A DNA stretch of 64,000 nucleotides, from positions 1 to 64,000 of the forward strand of contig JAACJM010000096.1 in NCBI GenBank assembly GCA_013368315.1, read 5' to 3'. The translations under genes and the position numbers were made by a program. The DNA comes from Tetrapyrgos nigripes. Its lineage: Eukaryota; Basidiomycota; Agaricomycetes; Agaricales; Campanellaceae. Below, in pieces: positions 21,291 to 32,856 of the stretch; within the stretch, counting starts at the first letter, position 1, and each line of letters begins with the position of its first letter. A model generated the notes under the pieces. The model did no database searches and had not been told where the DNA came from. It saw nothing but the letters and a program-made list of their open reading frames with translations.

Positions 21291-21659
21291 AGTGGGAGCA
21301 GAGTAGGGCTGGGTTACTGGGTAGGATTATACTATTTTCTCCTTCCCAGAAGTAGTAGCAGACCTGGGGAATGGAGTGATGAGCATGGGGACAAGGCTGT
21401 TGCTGGCAGTTGTTATAGAGTTCTTCTCCATCTTCAAGGTAGCTTTCGATATCAAAGCTAATGTGCTTTTGATCTGATAAGTCAAGACCATGTAGCCAGT
21501 CTACACAGAGCAGTGGTGGTGGAGACAGTGGGGGAGATGCAGAGACGGATGAATCAGAGATTGAGGATGGTGTGGCGTATCATCCAGACATGATGACAGT
21601 AGCACCTGCAAGGATGACCTATATGGAGGCCGCCAGTGCAGTAAGGGATCTCGACCTAA
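21291..21659. other. Leader of element B
   Basis: Untranslated leader between the 5' LTR and gag. Directly at the LTR edge the minus strand reads TTAGGTCGAGATCCC (21645-21659), the position of a primer-binding site; it lacks the usual TGG start, so the tRNA cannot be named. Confidence 0.4.
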
Positions 21660-21892
21660 TGTCACAAAGAGGTGAGCACTTAGATAGTGATAATGAGGAG
21701 CTACAGGCTCAACTTGACTAACAGACAGCAATAAGTACTGGAACTGGTCCCAGCAACGAAGAGGTTGAGATGAGCTGTAGAGATGCTGTAAAGGAAGCTG
21801 CGTAGCATGTGGAACAAGAGTCATATGGTGTAAAGATCTGAGGATATAGAGATAAGAAGAAATAAATAGTACCAAATATAGATGTCATGACA
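21660..21892 (-). mobile_element. 5' LTR of gypsy element B (233 bp, internal deletion)
   Basis: It runs between the same ends as the LTR at 8891-9201 (minus strand TGTCATGACATC to CTTTGTGACA) but lacks about 78 bp in the AAGCTGTA-repeat part. Outer flank CTGTC (21893-21897) equals the flank at 8886-8890, which defines one 13.0-kb insertion. Confidence 0.92.
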
Positions 21893-24440
21893 CTGTCAAG
21901 ATTTCTTTCTCACCAGGTAGTGAAGCTGGCGGTAAATGAGAGAGTGCATCTGCTCCTGAGTTACTTTCTCCAGGTAAGTAAGAGATAACAAGATCATACT
22001 GGCTGAGGTCTTCCATCCAGCATACTTGTTGACAGCTCAAGTCTCGTTGACCAACAAAATTTTCAAGTGTGCGATGATCAGTTAGTACATATACCTGCAT
22101 CCCGAGGCAGTTGGCACACCATTTCTTCAGGGCTTGGACTATTGCTAGTAGTTCCTTCTCATGTACTGGGTAGTTTAGTTCAGGACCAGACAGTTGTTGT
22201 GAATCAAATGTGACTGGCTGAGCTATTGAGAGTCTTGGCCCCCAACTCAAGATGGCACCTGTCTGTCAATCACTAGCATCACAAGTCAAGAAGATTTTGT
22301 TATCACCTGGATTTTCATGGTCAATTGTTGTTAGTATTGCTCACTCAACAACCAAAGACTTGATCTTCATGAATGCACACTCATGGTCCATAGTCCACTC
22401 TGGAAAGTGATGATTAAGCTCCTTTCTTGTCAAGGGGGTGAACACCAAGGTATAGTCTGCCAACTCTTTTTCCAGGTATCCCGCAATAAATCTGACCATG
22501 CCCAGAAAGTGGCAAACCTGTTTCATTGATTCTGGCTGTGGATAGTTCACAATAACGTCACATTTGCCTTGTTGAGCTTCTATGCCTCAACAGGAGATGT
22601 GATGGCCCAAAAAGTCGATTTCTAAGTGGAAGAACTGGCACTTTCTCAGGTTACAGTAAAGCTTTGCTTCTTTGAGTGCAGCCAAGATAAGCTCAACATG
22701 CCTCACATGTTCATCTTCATTATCAGACCATATGATTATGTCGTCCAAATAGACATGGCAAAACTTTCCAATGTATGGGCGCAGTGCAGACTAGACTCAA
22801 CATTGATGGATAGCTGGGGCATTACAAATGCCCATTGGCATTACCACTCACTTGTAGAGGCCAAGGGGGGTGTTAACTGCTGTCAGAGGGATTGAGGACT
22901 CATCCAGGTGAGTCTGGAAAAAGGAATCAGTCATATCCATTTTTCCCCAAATCTGGCCCTTTGCACAGTCTGCCAAAATCTGCTCAATGTGTTATAAGGG
23001 ATGATGATCTAGGACTGTGTTGGCATTCAATATGTGATAATCATTTACCCATCTTGGTAACACTGTGGGGTCTGCCTTAGGTATCAAGAAGCAAGGCAAA
23101 GAAAACTGAGAGGAAGAAGGGCAGATCCTGCCAGAGTCGAGATGTGCCTGAATGAGGGTTGACCACACCTCCTTGTATTTGCAGGGCAACAGGTAAGACC
23201 AAGCTTGGACAGCACCAGCTGCTTCTTTGAGCTTGATTGAGCAAGTAACATCTGTCACCAATTCGTTGACATGAGGGATTGCCCCAAACACTACAGGGTA
23301 CTTGGCCTTGAGGCGGTCCAAATGATCTTGGTAATGTTGGGCATGCTCCAGCATCTGGATGCGCTCAAGGACAGCAGCTGCTACATTCACTTCACATACA
23401 TACTCAGACTCATGCAAACAAGGGTTCTTTTCATGGAACGACTTTAATTCATTGATAAGTGCAACATGTAATGTACAAATTTCTAAATGCTGAGACTTGG
23501 ATGAACACATATCTGGGAGGGGTTGTGGTGGTACAGGCACAGGATTAAGGAGGTCAAACACCAAGGGTTTATGTATACACATATGGGCACCATAATCAGA
23601 TACCAAATTATTATGTTGTAGAAAGGGCAGTTCAAGGATAATTGGAGAACACAGGTAAGGGGAAACAATGGCTCTAACAGTGTGAGAACACCAAGTGAAA
23701 GAAGGATCTTCAAGATACAGAGATACATATTCAGACAAACATGCAGCGGAAGGTTTACCTGAAGAGTCGTTCATTGCTACTGATACGACCTTGGGCTGAG
23801 GCAGACAATGATGTGTGAGGCCCAAATGACAGATGAGTTCATCCCTGATCAGAACAAAGGGAGAACCATTGTCAATAACCAAGTCAAGGGCAATGGGAGA
23901 GTCTACATTGGGGCCATCTACAAGGGCCTGCCAGTAAAGGTGGTCCACCTGCAGAGGAGCAACAGGTTCAGAGAGCAAAGCATCACCAGGACTCACTGAG
24001 AGATCTTTGAAACAAGCTGCACTTTCTTTGCTAGTAGTGCCCAGAACAACCAAGTTGATGACTTCATCGTCTGACTCTCCATCCTTGATGACTGCTGCGA
24101 TGGCTTCCAGAAGCGGACAAGGGACTGGAGGTAAGGACTGGGTATGCTTGAGGGATGAACCATGACAAATTTCCGCTGCAGGGCCGAGACAGTTATAGAC
24201 TTGGGCACCTGCTGCAACATGGGCAAGGGAACATCCACCACCACCACGTCTCTCACCTGTTCATTGAGGAAGGCATCAATATCCTCAATAGCTGTGCTGA
24301 CCTCAGGGTTGGACTTGTACTTCAGGATGGCATCCATTGTGACAGGGGCATGCAAGCATTGATTAATCTGTCTGGTGAGTGTGAGATCTGCACTAGTGAG
24401 GTGATGATAGGCCACAGATAGGTTGCAGGAGGTATTACAA
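21893..24440 (-). pseudogene. Element A: protease, reverse transcriptase and RNase H
   Basis: From 24053 down one long frame reads an aspartic protease of the DNGSPF type (ALDLVIDNGSPFVLIRDELI), a linker, and the start of RT (ICPSSSQFSLPCFLIPKADP, VNDYHILNANTV). Further on, in changing frames, come the intact active site HVYLDDIIIWSDNEDEHV near 22750, VCHFLGMVRFIAGYL, the RNase H segments (LNYPVHEKELLAIVQALKKW, LTDHRTLENF) and YLPGESNSGADALSHLP. At 21893 the reading is cut by element B; it goes on at 8885. Many stops make it a fossil. Confidence 0.9.
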
Positions 24441-25224
24441 TCCTTCCCTCTGTGTCTGGCAAACCAGTTCCTGCATCAGCTGCAGATTTCACTGTCCATA
24501 TAGATTTGCTTTTGCTCCTTATCCTCTAGAATGTCCTTCATGTGTTGAGGCAGGTACTTGTTTGCTGAGGAACTGGCACCTGAAGATGAGGCAGACCCAG
24601 CAGCAAGAGCTGTTGAGGCATTGTGACGGTAATTGGTGAATGGACGAGAACGAATTTGGTCATTGGAATAGTGAGAGGATGTATTCTGGCATTTCTGGGA
24701 GCTCTTCTCCAGTTCCGTGATATGGTCTTGGAGGGCAGAGACAAGATCAATCTTAGGTTTCTCCACTGCCTGGAACACCTTGTCATAGGTTTTGACAATC
24801 TTGACCCAGTCCTTGTATGCCATGTCTGCACATCATTGCCTGAGAGGTACTTTCAGAATCTAGGAAGCATGGCATTGCATAGGTGTTCCTGGAGATGGCT
24901 ATCATCAAGGTAACAGTGGGTATCTTTCAACATGAGGTTGTAACTCAACACCTTGTCCAGAAGTGTGGCAAAGCTTTGGTCCCTGCACTCAGCTTGGGTT
25001 ACAGCACCCTGCAAGGTGGTGATTTTGTCTACCCAGTCAACACTAAGGATGTGTTCTATCAACTCTTGCTTGTAGTTGGCTGCATCTAACGCCACCAACC
25101 TAGTGCGATTGTTGTTGAAGAAGTTGCAGGACTCAGGGACATGGAAGCATGAAGCAATGGCATTGCATGCTTGGGCCATCGTGGTGTCAGTGATGTTCTT
25201 GGCTAGTACTCGATTGAAGTCATG
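24441..25224 (-). pseudogene. Element A: gag, main part
   Basis: The frame from 25179 reads MAQACNAIASCFHVPESCNF, YKQELIEHILSVDWVDKITT and QSFATLLDKVLSYNLMLK, a helical capsid-like protein. After a frame change near 24850 comes DWVKIVKTYDKVFQAVEKPK, a Ser-rich linker, and a zinc-knuckle-like CRNWFARHRGKDC with a TGA just before it. The N-terminal end of the protein is on the other side of the solo LTR, at 26062-26160. I recognise gag from position and knuckle only. Confidence 0.7.
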
Positions 25225-26056
25225 TGTTAGGACGTGTACAATGGTTTGTATTATTGCAATCAGTAATACAAAGGAATAAGTACTTATGTCCGAATGAGTA
25301 ATGAGACCGTTGTGCAGCTCAATGAACAGACATGCAGATAGGGGTTAGCTGGGGATATGTAGTTGATGTCCGAGGAATGTGATCGGCTCAGAGCCTAATT
25401 GAATTGATGTGATTGGAGGATTCACAGTGGCTTAAGTATCAAGTGTTGGACTTCTGTGATATGTTTAGAGGTAGGTGCAAGCTTGACGGCAGGCAGAGAA
25501 GGATACTTACAGAGATATTTTGCAGTCAGTATGCTTAGACAGCAGCCGTATGTAATTAAGTATTGATAACAAATATATTTGATGTATGTAGGGGTGACAA
25601 AATAGCAGACTAGGGACTCCTGAGTCCTCAGCCTGTTTATATGCATGAAAAACTAAATTACGGGGTGTCTATGACTCGTCATGACTCAAACTTTCCTCCT
25701 ACTTTCTTCATTGACTCATTTGTGCTTTACTTGACTTGTTTCCTTAAGTCATGTATTCACAACCAGCTCCCATCATTACTCAGTTCCCTGATGACTCCTT
25801 TAGACTCATTGTTTGCTTCCTGTTCCCCTCCTTCCTTTTATGGTCTTGTGTGACCATGCCATTCAATCCTCTGGGTATTCTCTCACATCCTAGCTTGCTT
25901 TGTCAGCCTTTGGTGCTTCTTCCAGTCATCTCTCAATGACCATTTATAGTATCTAATCCTTGTTGCAATTATGGTCTCAAGGTTGTTCAGTGGCGGGGAC
26001 TGCATCAGGATTATTCACATGAGTTGTGTGGTCCTGTTCTTGTACACATCATAACA
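25225..26056. mobile_element. 832-bp solo LTR in gag of element A
   Basis: The sequence runs from TGTTAGGACGTGTACAA to CATCATAACA, with TG...CA ends in both readings, and is flanked by identical TCATG pentamers (25220-25224 and 26057-26061). No coding sequence lies inside. A second copy starts at 63191 with TGTTAGGATGTGTACAA and is cut by the window edge. This is a solo LTR left by recombination between two LTRs; orientation cannot be decided. Confidence 0.9.
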
Positions 26057-26061
26057 TCATG

Positions 26062-26420
26062 ACACCTGTATAGTCCTGGGGCTCAATGGGTGGTTTGCCA
26101 TACTCAGGTTGGGTCCAAGCAGCAGTGGGAACATTGGCTGGCACAGAAGACATGTTGTCGTCAGAATCAGAGGAAAGATCTGCAGACGGAGACTGGGGTT
26201 GTGAACCAAGAGATGATATTGGAAGTGGTGGTCGTGGAGGAGGCTGTGGAGGTGGTACTGATGTAGCTGGAACTGGGTGTATTCTGGGACTAATGATTGA
26301 CTGGCAGCCTGGAGCGAGTTGTTTGTACCCCAAGACATCATTGTGGAGTCTGTATTCATGACTGACATGAGTTACCAGAAAAAAAATTCTGGATAAGTGA
26401 CAAAATGACAAGAAACGTGG
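26062..26420 (-). pseudogene. Element A: gag N-terminus and leader
   Basis: The minus strand reads MSSVPANVPTAAWTQPEYGK and PPIEPQDYTGV up to the solo LTR, after which the gag frame resumes with HDFNRVLAKNITDTTMAQ one base out of phase. Upstream lies a Pro/Gln/Leu-rich low-complexity stretch. It closes the 5' end of the element A coding region. Confidence 0.6.
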
Positions 26421-26796
26421 ACCAAGAAACAAGAATATGCAGGAACTGAGAATCTTTCCAAGAACAGGAACGTGAAACCAAGATTAACTGAGGGCACCGA
26501 GAAATGACACACAACTGAGAAGAATTGTGGACAAGGCCGAGAGAGGAAGAAACAACACTCAAGGTGTGACAAGGGACAACACGTAAGGCGTATGCTTGAT
26601 GGAAGAAGAGAGGGAAACTAGGGAAAAAGGGAGAGGTTGTCGTCTATGCAGGCAACACTACCTGCTAATTGGAAGTTCTATCTGGTCTCTCATGTAGGGC
26701 GAGTGCTAGTAGGGTATGTACAAGGCATTTCTCAAAAGGCAGCTAGGCAAAAGGCAAGAAACAGATGGTGTACTCACGAAGTCGAAATGCACCATA

Positions 26797-26812
26797 CCTC
26801 GCGGCTACCACT
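26797..26812 (-). other. Candidate primer-binding site and 5' LTR edge of element A
   Basis: On the minus strand the sequence TAAACAG is followed by TGGTAGCCGCGAGG. TGG start plus a preceding CA fits an LTR end and a tRNA-primed site. If correct, the 5' LTR of element A lies above 26812. I found no matching 3' LTR left of 5790, so the element has lost it or it is too decayed. Confidence 0.4.
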
Positions 26813-27459
26813 GTTTAGTCTTCAAAAAAAAGTGTAAACAGACTGTCAGTCTGACACTGGATCACTTGAGAAGAGAAGAGAAACATGTCATGATATGAGC
26901 AAGATACAGTACCATAGTACAGAGATGGAAGATGATGGTACAAAAGATGTAAACTAATCCCCGAACCAGTGACCAAGATAGGTCCCACCATGACAAATAC
27001 TCAGGGTCATGCACTGTGGCTGTAAACCCTGTTTACACATGCTGCGTCAAGGGAGGTGATGTAAGGGGACAGTTTCCTTTTCCTTTCTCTTCTCCTTTAG
27101 GACCTGTTTGTTCTTGTTTTATCCAGACTTCATTGACTTGTTTATCCTTGTTTCATTGTTTCATCATCCATCATTATTGTTCATCATTTTGATCTCCCAT
27201 CATTCCACTTTTCTATTACTTCATTGCTGCTGTATAGTTTTGCAGATCTTTTCCCAGGCCTTCATACGAGTATATATACCTCTTCCCTGCAGGCGAGTAT
27301 CCTTGAGTTTTTCTCTTTGGATCTCCTCCTGCAGTTGTTGAGTGAGTGCCTCACATGTCAGGAGTCGCCCTTACAAAATTAAGCTGCAGTGAAAACCAAC
27401 ACCTAATCACCTTGCTAATTGTCTATCAAATTTCTTGTGAGAGGATGAATAGGCAAATC
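26813..27459. other. No gene; probable LTR of element A and other remnants
   Basis: No supported ORF. A TATA-like GAGTATATATACC occurs at about 27268 on the + strand with a pyrimidine-rich flank, as in an LTR promoter, but I could not define ends. Confidence 0.3.
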
Positions 27460-27672
27460 ACAAGGAATCCTGAAACAACAACTCCTCTGGATGTATTTGT
27501 GGTCAAGACTCAAAAAGTGCTAACTAAGTACATAAGAGGAGGGAGAGGAGGGAGAGTAACATGAAATACAGGGAGTCCTGAAACAGCAACTCCCCTGGGT
27601 ATATTTGTGAATGAGACTTGAAAGCACTAATTAAGTAACTAAGATAAGGGAGAGGAGGGAAGGTAATGCGAA
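27460..27672. repeat. Tandem dimer of a roughly 105-bp unit
   Basis: Two copies, about 27460-27565 and 27571-27676, start AGGAATCCTGAAACA and AGGGAGTCCTGAAACA, share ACAACTCCTCTGG / GCAACTCCCCTGG and end in a GGGAGAGGAGGGA run plus GAAAT. Differences are mostly transitions. No coding role seen. Confidence 0.7.
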
Positions 27673-28004
27673 ATAAATCTGATAGTACTATATAGAGGAA
27701 ACTTACCTGAGAGACTCACGAATCAATGATGAGATGGAAAAGAATGATGGATGGTGTCATCATTACAAGGGAGTGGAGTAGCAGTACTGTCTTAGAGAGC
27801 TGTCAGTTATTCTATGTCAATACTTATATTGACCAAGATATATACCAGCTCCTCAACTAGCAAGTAGTACATGGCACTATGCATAATGATTTTGGGTACT
27901 TCAGATGCTTGCAACTTGGAGATAAATCATTGTCATTGATGTTGCTCAGTATATATACATTTTACATTGTTCAGCCAGGACAGACATAATTTTCAAAATC
28001 AGTG

Positions 28005-31000
28005 TTAAATCTGAGGTAAGGTTTTTCCTGATGTCAGTGAATCTGCCAGCTCATCATTAAGCTGCTGAAGGCTGTCTTCACAAATAGCAACTTCTTGTGG
28101 CATTTGAATGCCTTCAAAAAGTTCCTTTGCTTTTTCAAATTTTGCTTTAGCAGGAAAGAGGTGGCCTTCTTCATGATCAATCCTCCCAAGAATACGCAAG
28201 GACTGTGCAGCTCCCAGCCTGTCACCAACCTGCTCAAAGTGCTTTCTGGCTTGCTCAAGCATGACCTTTGCATCCTCATACTGGCTTAGCAACCTACATA
28301 TATCACCTAGGCTTTGCAAGCACTGAGCTGCTCCCAGCCTGGATCCAACCCCCTCAAATTGCTCCTTGGCTTCCTCAAGCATGACCTTTGCGTCTTCATA
28401 TTGGCCTAGCATCATGCATATATTCCCCAGGCTGTGCAAGCATTGAACTGCTCCTAGCCTGGATCCAACTCCCTGAAATTGCTCTTTGGCTTGCTCAAGC
28501 ATGCCCTTTGCATCTTCATATTGGCTTAGCATCCTACATATATTCCCCAGGCCTAACAAGCATCAAGCTGCTCCCAGCCTGTCACCAACCCCCTCAAATT
28601 GCTCTTTGGCTTGCTCAAACATGACCTTTGCGTCTTCATATTGGCTCAGCATGCTGAATATATCCCCAAGGCTTTGCAAGCTTTGAGCTGCTCCCAGCCT
28701 GTCACCAACCCCCTCAAATTGCTCTTTGGCTTCCTCAAGCATGACCTTTGCATCCTCATATTGATCTAGCAGTATGCATATATCCCCCAGACTTTTCAAG
28801 CATTGAGCTGCTCCTAGCCTGGATCCAACCCTCTCAAATTGTTCTTTGGCTTCCTCAACCAAGACCTTTGCATCTTGATATTGGCTTAGCATCCCGCATA
28901 TATTTCCCAGGCTTTGCAAGCTCTGAGCTGCTCGCAGCCTGTCACCAACCCCCTCAAATTGCTCTTTGGCTTGCTCAAGCATGACCTTTGCATCTTCATA
29001 TTGGCTTAGCACCCTGCATATATTCCCCAGGCTTTGCAAGCATTGAGCAGCTCCCAGCTTGTCACCAACCCCCTCAAATTGCTCTTTAGCTCGCTCAAGC
29101 ATGATCTTTCCATCCTCATATTCATCTAGCATCCTGCATATATTCCCCAGGCTTTGCAAAGATCGAGAAACTCCTCTCATATCTCCTATTTTTTCATATA
29201 GATCCTGAGCCTGTTGTACCTTCTGCTTTGATTGTGTATATCTTCCCTGATGATAAAAGCTCTCTCCTAATCTTCGATAACATTCTGCTTGTATCTGTTC
29301 AATGGTGTTGTTCCTTGTAACCACTTCCACATCACTTGTCTCCTGATTTATCTGATCCTTATATAGCTCCTCCACATCATGAATTATATCTATAGCCTTC
29401 CCATATTCTCCCATGAAACTGAACATATATTCTTGCATGAACATCACCTCAGCCTGATCACTCAAATTCAGATGTGACTTCCATCTCAAATATTTCGCAA
29501 TCAATGGCACAAGCCCTGAAAAGTATTCTGAATAATTATACAATTGCTGTAACACATTTATATGTGATCTTTCAAATGACCTCTTGATCTGTATTTCCAA
29601 AATTTTATAGATATTTCCAATATGCAGTCCAAGCTGACTATCTTCTTCACTGGGATTTTGAGGTAAATTGTCTATGAATGACTCATAAAACACCCAGACC
29701 TGATTTTCAACATTGTCTCTTTCCTGAAAACTCTTCATAATGTATTCCCCAATTGGTGTCAGTATTTTGAGTGTCTTGTCTCCTGTTTCATAAATAAGGC
29801 ATGCCTTCTTCAAGATCAGAGCCTGTGTTGTTGTATCATCAAGATGCATGGTTGCATCAGGAAGCATTTTTGGCAAGTTTTCCAACCAATCTGGGATACC
29901 ACTTGGTAGTAAAGCAATAAGCCTCAGGACATCTTCTCCTGTGGGGGAAAGCTTTTCTCTGACAATGTTGAGTGTCAACTTAATTGAGACTTCAATACTT
30001 GTAAGCCTGTTCTCCTGCTCTCCCAGTCCAAATTTCTTCAGCACTGCTGTCTTCTGGTGATTCCACCTTTCCATTATGTTCTTCAAAGGCCATTCTCTGG
30101 CAAGCTGTGCCATGAGCATAATAGCCAAGGGCATACCATCCATCTGAATTAACAAGTTTTCCAAAATGGGATCCTCCTCAATTGTAAGGTCTCCATCAGA
30201 ACAGAAGGAACAGAAAGCTTCCTTGGCTGGACCAAGCTCAAGAGCAGGCAGTCCAGATCCTCCTCCAAGCTTATGCCATTTAATTTGTCCAGGCCCCTCA
30301 GTTCCTCTCATAGTGACAATAACTGAGACTGCATTGCATCTGCAGCTCATTTCAATTAAGTTCTTGACTTCAGTCTGGCCTTTGCTACCCCAAGGTGTCT
30401 CAAAATTATCCAGAACCAGCAAGAATTGTTGGCCACCTCTGAGATAGTCCAGCAACAATTTGAGGGAATCTTTTCCTTGTGTCACTTGCAGTCCAATGGT
30501 CAGCACCAAACCCTGAATAAGGATTTTTGCATCTGGAAGCATTTCACAAGGGATGAAATAACATCTCTCTCCAAATTTCTCCTTGATCAAGGGATCTTCC
30601 ATGATATGCAAGGCAACAGATGTTTTGCCTATTCCTCCAGCACCAAGAATGGCAATATGAATCTGTTTGGTTCCACACAAGATATTGACTGCTTCTTTGA
30701 CAAGGTGGGATCTCCCAGTGAATACATCTGGAACTTGAGGTCTTCGAAGAAGCAGATCACTGAAATGATGAAATTAGATAAAATAGTCAAACATAGTAGC
30801 ATTGTACATACTCTTCGGTGATTTCCTGAAGGGAAAAGGTGTCAGATAGTGAATTTTGGTGGGAAATTGTCATTTACATTTGGTTTGTTCTCGGGAAAAT
30901 CTCCAAATGGCCTGTGTAAGAACTCCAATTGCGTGGAAAACAGAGTACTCACTGGTAATGTAATTATAATTTGCGTCTCCCGCAACATTAGTGATAGTTG

Positions 31001-31091
31001 AGCCCGCAAAACCCATGTGCTGAGCTCCAGAAAAGAAATTCCCCTGGTTTCTGGGACTAGTTTGACCAGGGCCAGTATCCATTGGTTCCAT
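28005..31091 (-). pseudogene. STAND/NLR-like NB-ARC and TPR protein, stop in repeat 6
   Basis: A STAND-type signalling ATPase of the NLR-like class that fungi use in non-self recognition. The ATG at 31091 opens a short N-terminus (MEPMDTGPGQTSP, FFSGAQHMGFAGSTITNVAG) of the Gly/Asn-rich kind seen at the start of such proteins. Two or three small introns follow (one has GTATGTACAA and TTTCAG ends); I could not make all phases fit. The main exon reads VPDVFTGRS, a P-loop (GAGGIGKTS), Walker B (FLLVLDNFE), GMPLAIMLMAQLA (GxP), winged-helix-like sequence, then nine 40-residue TPR units. A TGA at 28560-28562 stops the frame in unit 6; the remaining units stay open to 28005. It may make a protein with five and a half units or be dead. 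No effector domain seen. Confidence 0.85.
28110..29186 (-). repeat. Nine 120-bp TPR-coding repeats with high mutual identity
   Basis: The units follow the pattern LGAAQCLQSLGNIC, LSQYEDAKVMLEQAKEQFEG, VGDR. Units 1-8 are nearly identical even at third codon positions; unit 9 (HEEGHLFPAKAKFEKA) has drifted. Changes concentrate at a few positions (N/D, R/M/G/I/S after IC, Q/E in the second helix). Such internally conserved arrays in fungal NLRs change by unequal crossing-over and gene conversion. Confidence 0.9.
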
Positions 31092-31249
31092 GTCTGAGGC
31101 TTGTTATTCACTCAATATTTACTCCTTAAGAAATCTCGAGTCATAATTCAAACTCACCTCGAAAAAACTTTGCGGAGGTGTAACGTTTGTATCGTGAAGG
31201 GTTGAAAAGTGTCTCAAACCCGTGATCAGAACTTCAAAAGTCGCGCTTG
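31092..31249. other. Upstream region of the NB-ARC gene
   Basis: Likely 5' leader and promoter of the minus-strand NB-ARC gene. No clear TATA box. Confidence 0.35.
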
Positions 31250-31275
31250 AAGCCATCATTTTAAAATGATGGCTT
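31250..31275. repeat. 26-bp perfect palindrome
   Basis: AAGCCATCATTTT is followed directly by its reverse complement AAAATGATGGCTT without a spacer. It lies about 160 bp upstream of the NB-ARC start codon. It could bind a dimeric regulator or be a transposon scar; the sequence does not decide. Confidence 0.85.
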
Positions 31276-31392
31276 TCTACGATTGATGAACCAATCAAGA
31301 CTCAAGGAAATCTGTATTGCGTGTACAGCATACCTGGAACAACGATGTGACGGCGGTGGGGGCGCGGCGGGGTTACTATTAGTCTCGAGTAT

Positions 31393-31442
31393 CCAGACTA
31401 TATACACATCTTGACACACTTCGTGTGGTGTATATAGTCTGG
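31393..31442. repeat. Hairpin with 15-bp arms
   Basis: CCAGACTATATACAC at 31393-31407 is the reverse complement of GTGTATATAGTCTGG at 31428-31442. The 20-base loop itself holds ACAC-TTC-GTGT, so a longer cruciform is possible. Flanks show no terminator-type T run. Confidence 0.85.
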
Positions 31443-32856
31443 TGCAAACCTATATGCGCGCTGAAAAGTTATGACATAATCACCAGATATTCTCACGACC
31501 AATTTCCTTTCATTTTCGCTCCTAATTCCACTCAAAGAATATATATTATTTGATAAATATTTAGTGTGAACATTTCTGAATCTACATGCCAAAAATTACG
31601 AGCAGAAACGAAGCAGAACTCGCAAAAATACCCGAAGACCATTTCCGCGTCAACACAGCCACTTCCGCTCCAATCTTTTGGCTGCGCTTTTGTCCCCTCC
31701 CTAAGTAGTACTTCTAGCCTACCTCTCAAGCCAAAAATTTTTACTCATTTTACTCTGCTGTAATTACGTATATCTAAGAAAAATTGAAGTAATTTGGTGC
31801 GGAAATGCGCATGCCTTTGCGTTGCCGGCGTTGATTATGTAATAACTTTGCAGCACTGCCCGCGCTGCGAGATTACTATACTATATACGGTCACTGTTAC
31901 ACTTGGTTCTTCACTCGTCCTCAGGCTAAGTAGTACTCGCACAACTTGTCTCTCATAGTACGGATGACACCGGCAATCGTCGCGTAGGCACCAAGTTATT
32001 GACAATTGGGTCGTAGGCTGAGTTTGTTTCCGCCGTGGCCAAGCCCTTGCTCGAACTTGGTCTACTTATTATGCATCATGATTATTTCCACTGATAGATT
32101 TTGATCCCCACCTTCGTCCCTCGTTCTCCGTCAGTTGTCCGAGAGAGCAATTGAGCCTATGGTACGGATAAGGACCAACCGTTAGACTCGCGTGGCCAGT
32201 GCCGTTTGGATGCCGTTCCACCCGCATTTCCTCTTTTTGGTAATGCGGAGATCGAAAATGCTGGGCATCTAGTGTTGCCGCGGGTCGGGTCAGTGCACAA
32301 CTCGGGCCATCGCTTAACCTGGCTCGAGCCAAGCCCGAGTCAGCACGAGGCACCTTCCAAATTTAGCACCCAGGTCCCGCAGGTGCGCTTTGGTGACCTG
32401 TAAAAAACTTTCGGCTGCATCTCCCTACCTGCAAAAAATTTGCCAAAAACAACACCTGCAAAAATCGGATTTTTTGCACAATATTACCGCCATACGGAGA
32501 GTAGAGTAATAATGATTCTTTGATGGACTCACAATGCTATGGTTCATTAGTTCAAATGGATTGAAGTATGTAAGAGCTTCGAGTCAACAGCGGGATCCTC
32601 ATTGAAAAAAAATTGTATCCATGGTGTGCATGGCTTTAAAGGCGAGGACTCCAGAGACATCTCTCTTCCTTTGTTTCTTGCCCGCTTCCTTGGTCCTTGC
32701 CTGATTCATTGCCTGATTTAAGAAATTATCACAAATTGATAACGCTGCCTGTTATTTCATTTCCAGGCATACTAATCATAGTCTCGTACCCAGCCGTTTT
32801 AGGGCAGGGAACGAACAAAAAGATTCAAAGGACAAATAAAACCGACTTCTCTCTCT
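31443..32856. other. 1.4-kb intergenic stretch
   Basis: No gene supported. Short ORFs on both strands have no recognisable motif and no splice context. Two CCTGCAAAAA-type A-rich blocks sit at 32391-32460. Confidence 0.4.

Noticed and set aside
26813..27360. A further complete solo LTR on the + strand with TATATATA at about 27268
   Set aside because: I could not find matching target duplications or a second copy, so limits would be invented.
28110..29186. Regular 120-bp spaced repeats that could suggest a CRISPR-like array
   Set aside because: They are in-frame codons for 40-residue TPR units of a protein on the minus strand, with no unique spacers.
31393..31442. Rho-independent-type terminator
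   Set aside because: The hairpin has AT-rich arms and no T-run, and the genome is eukaryotic.
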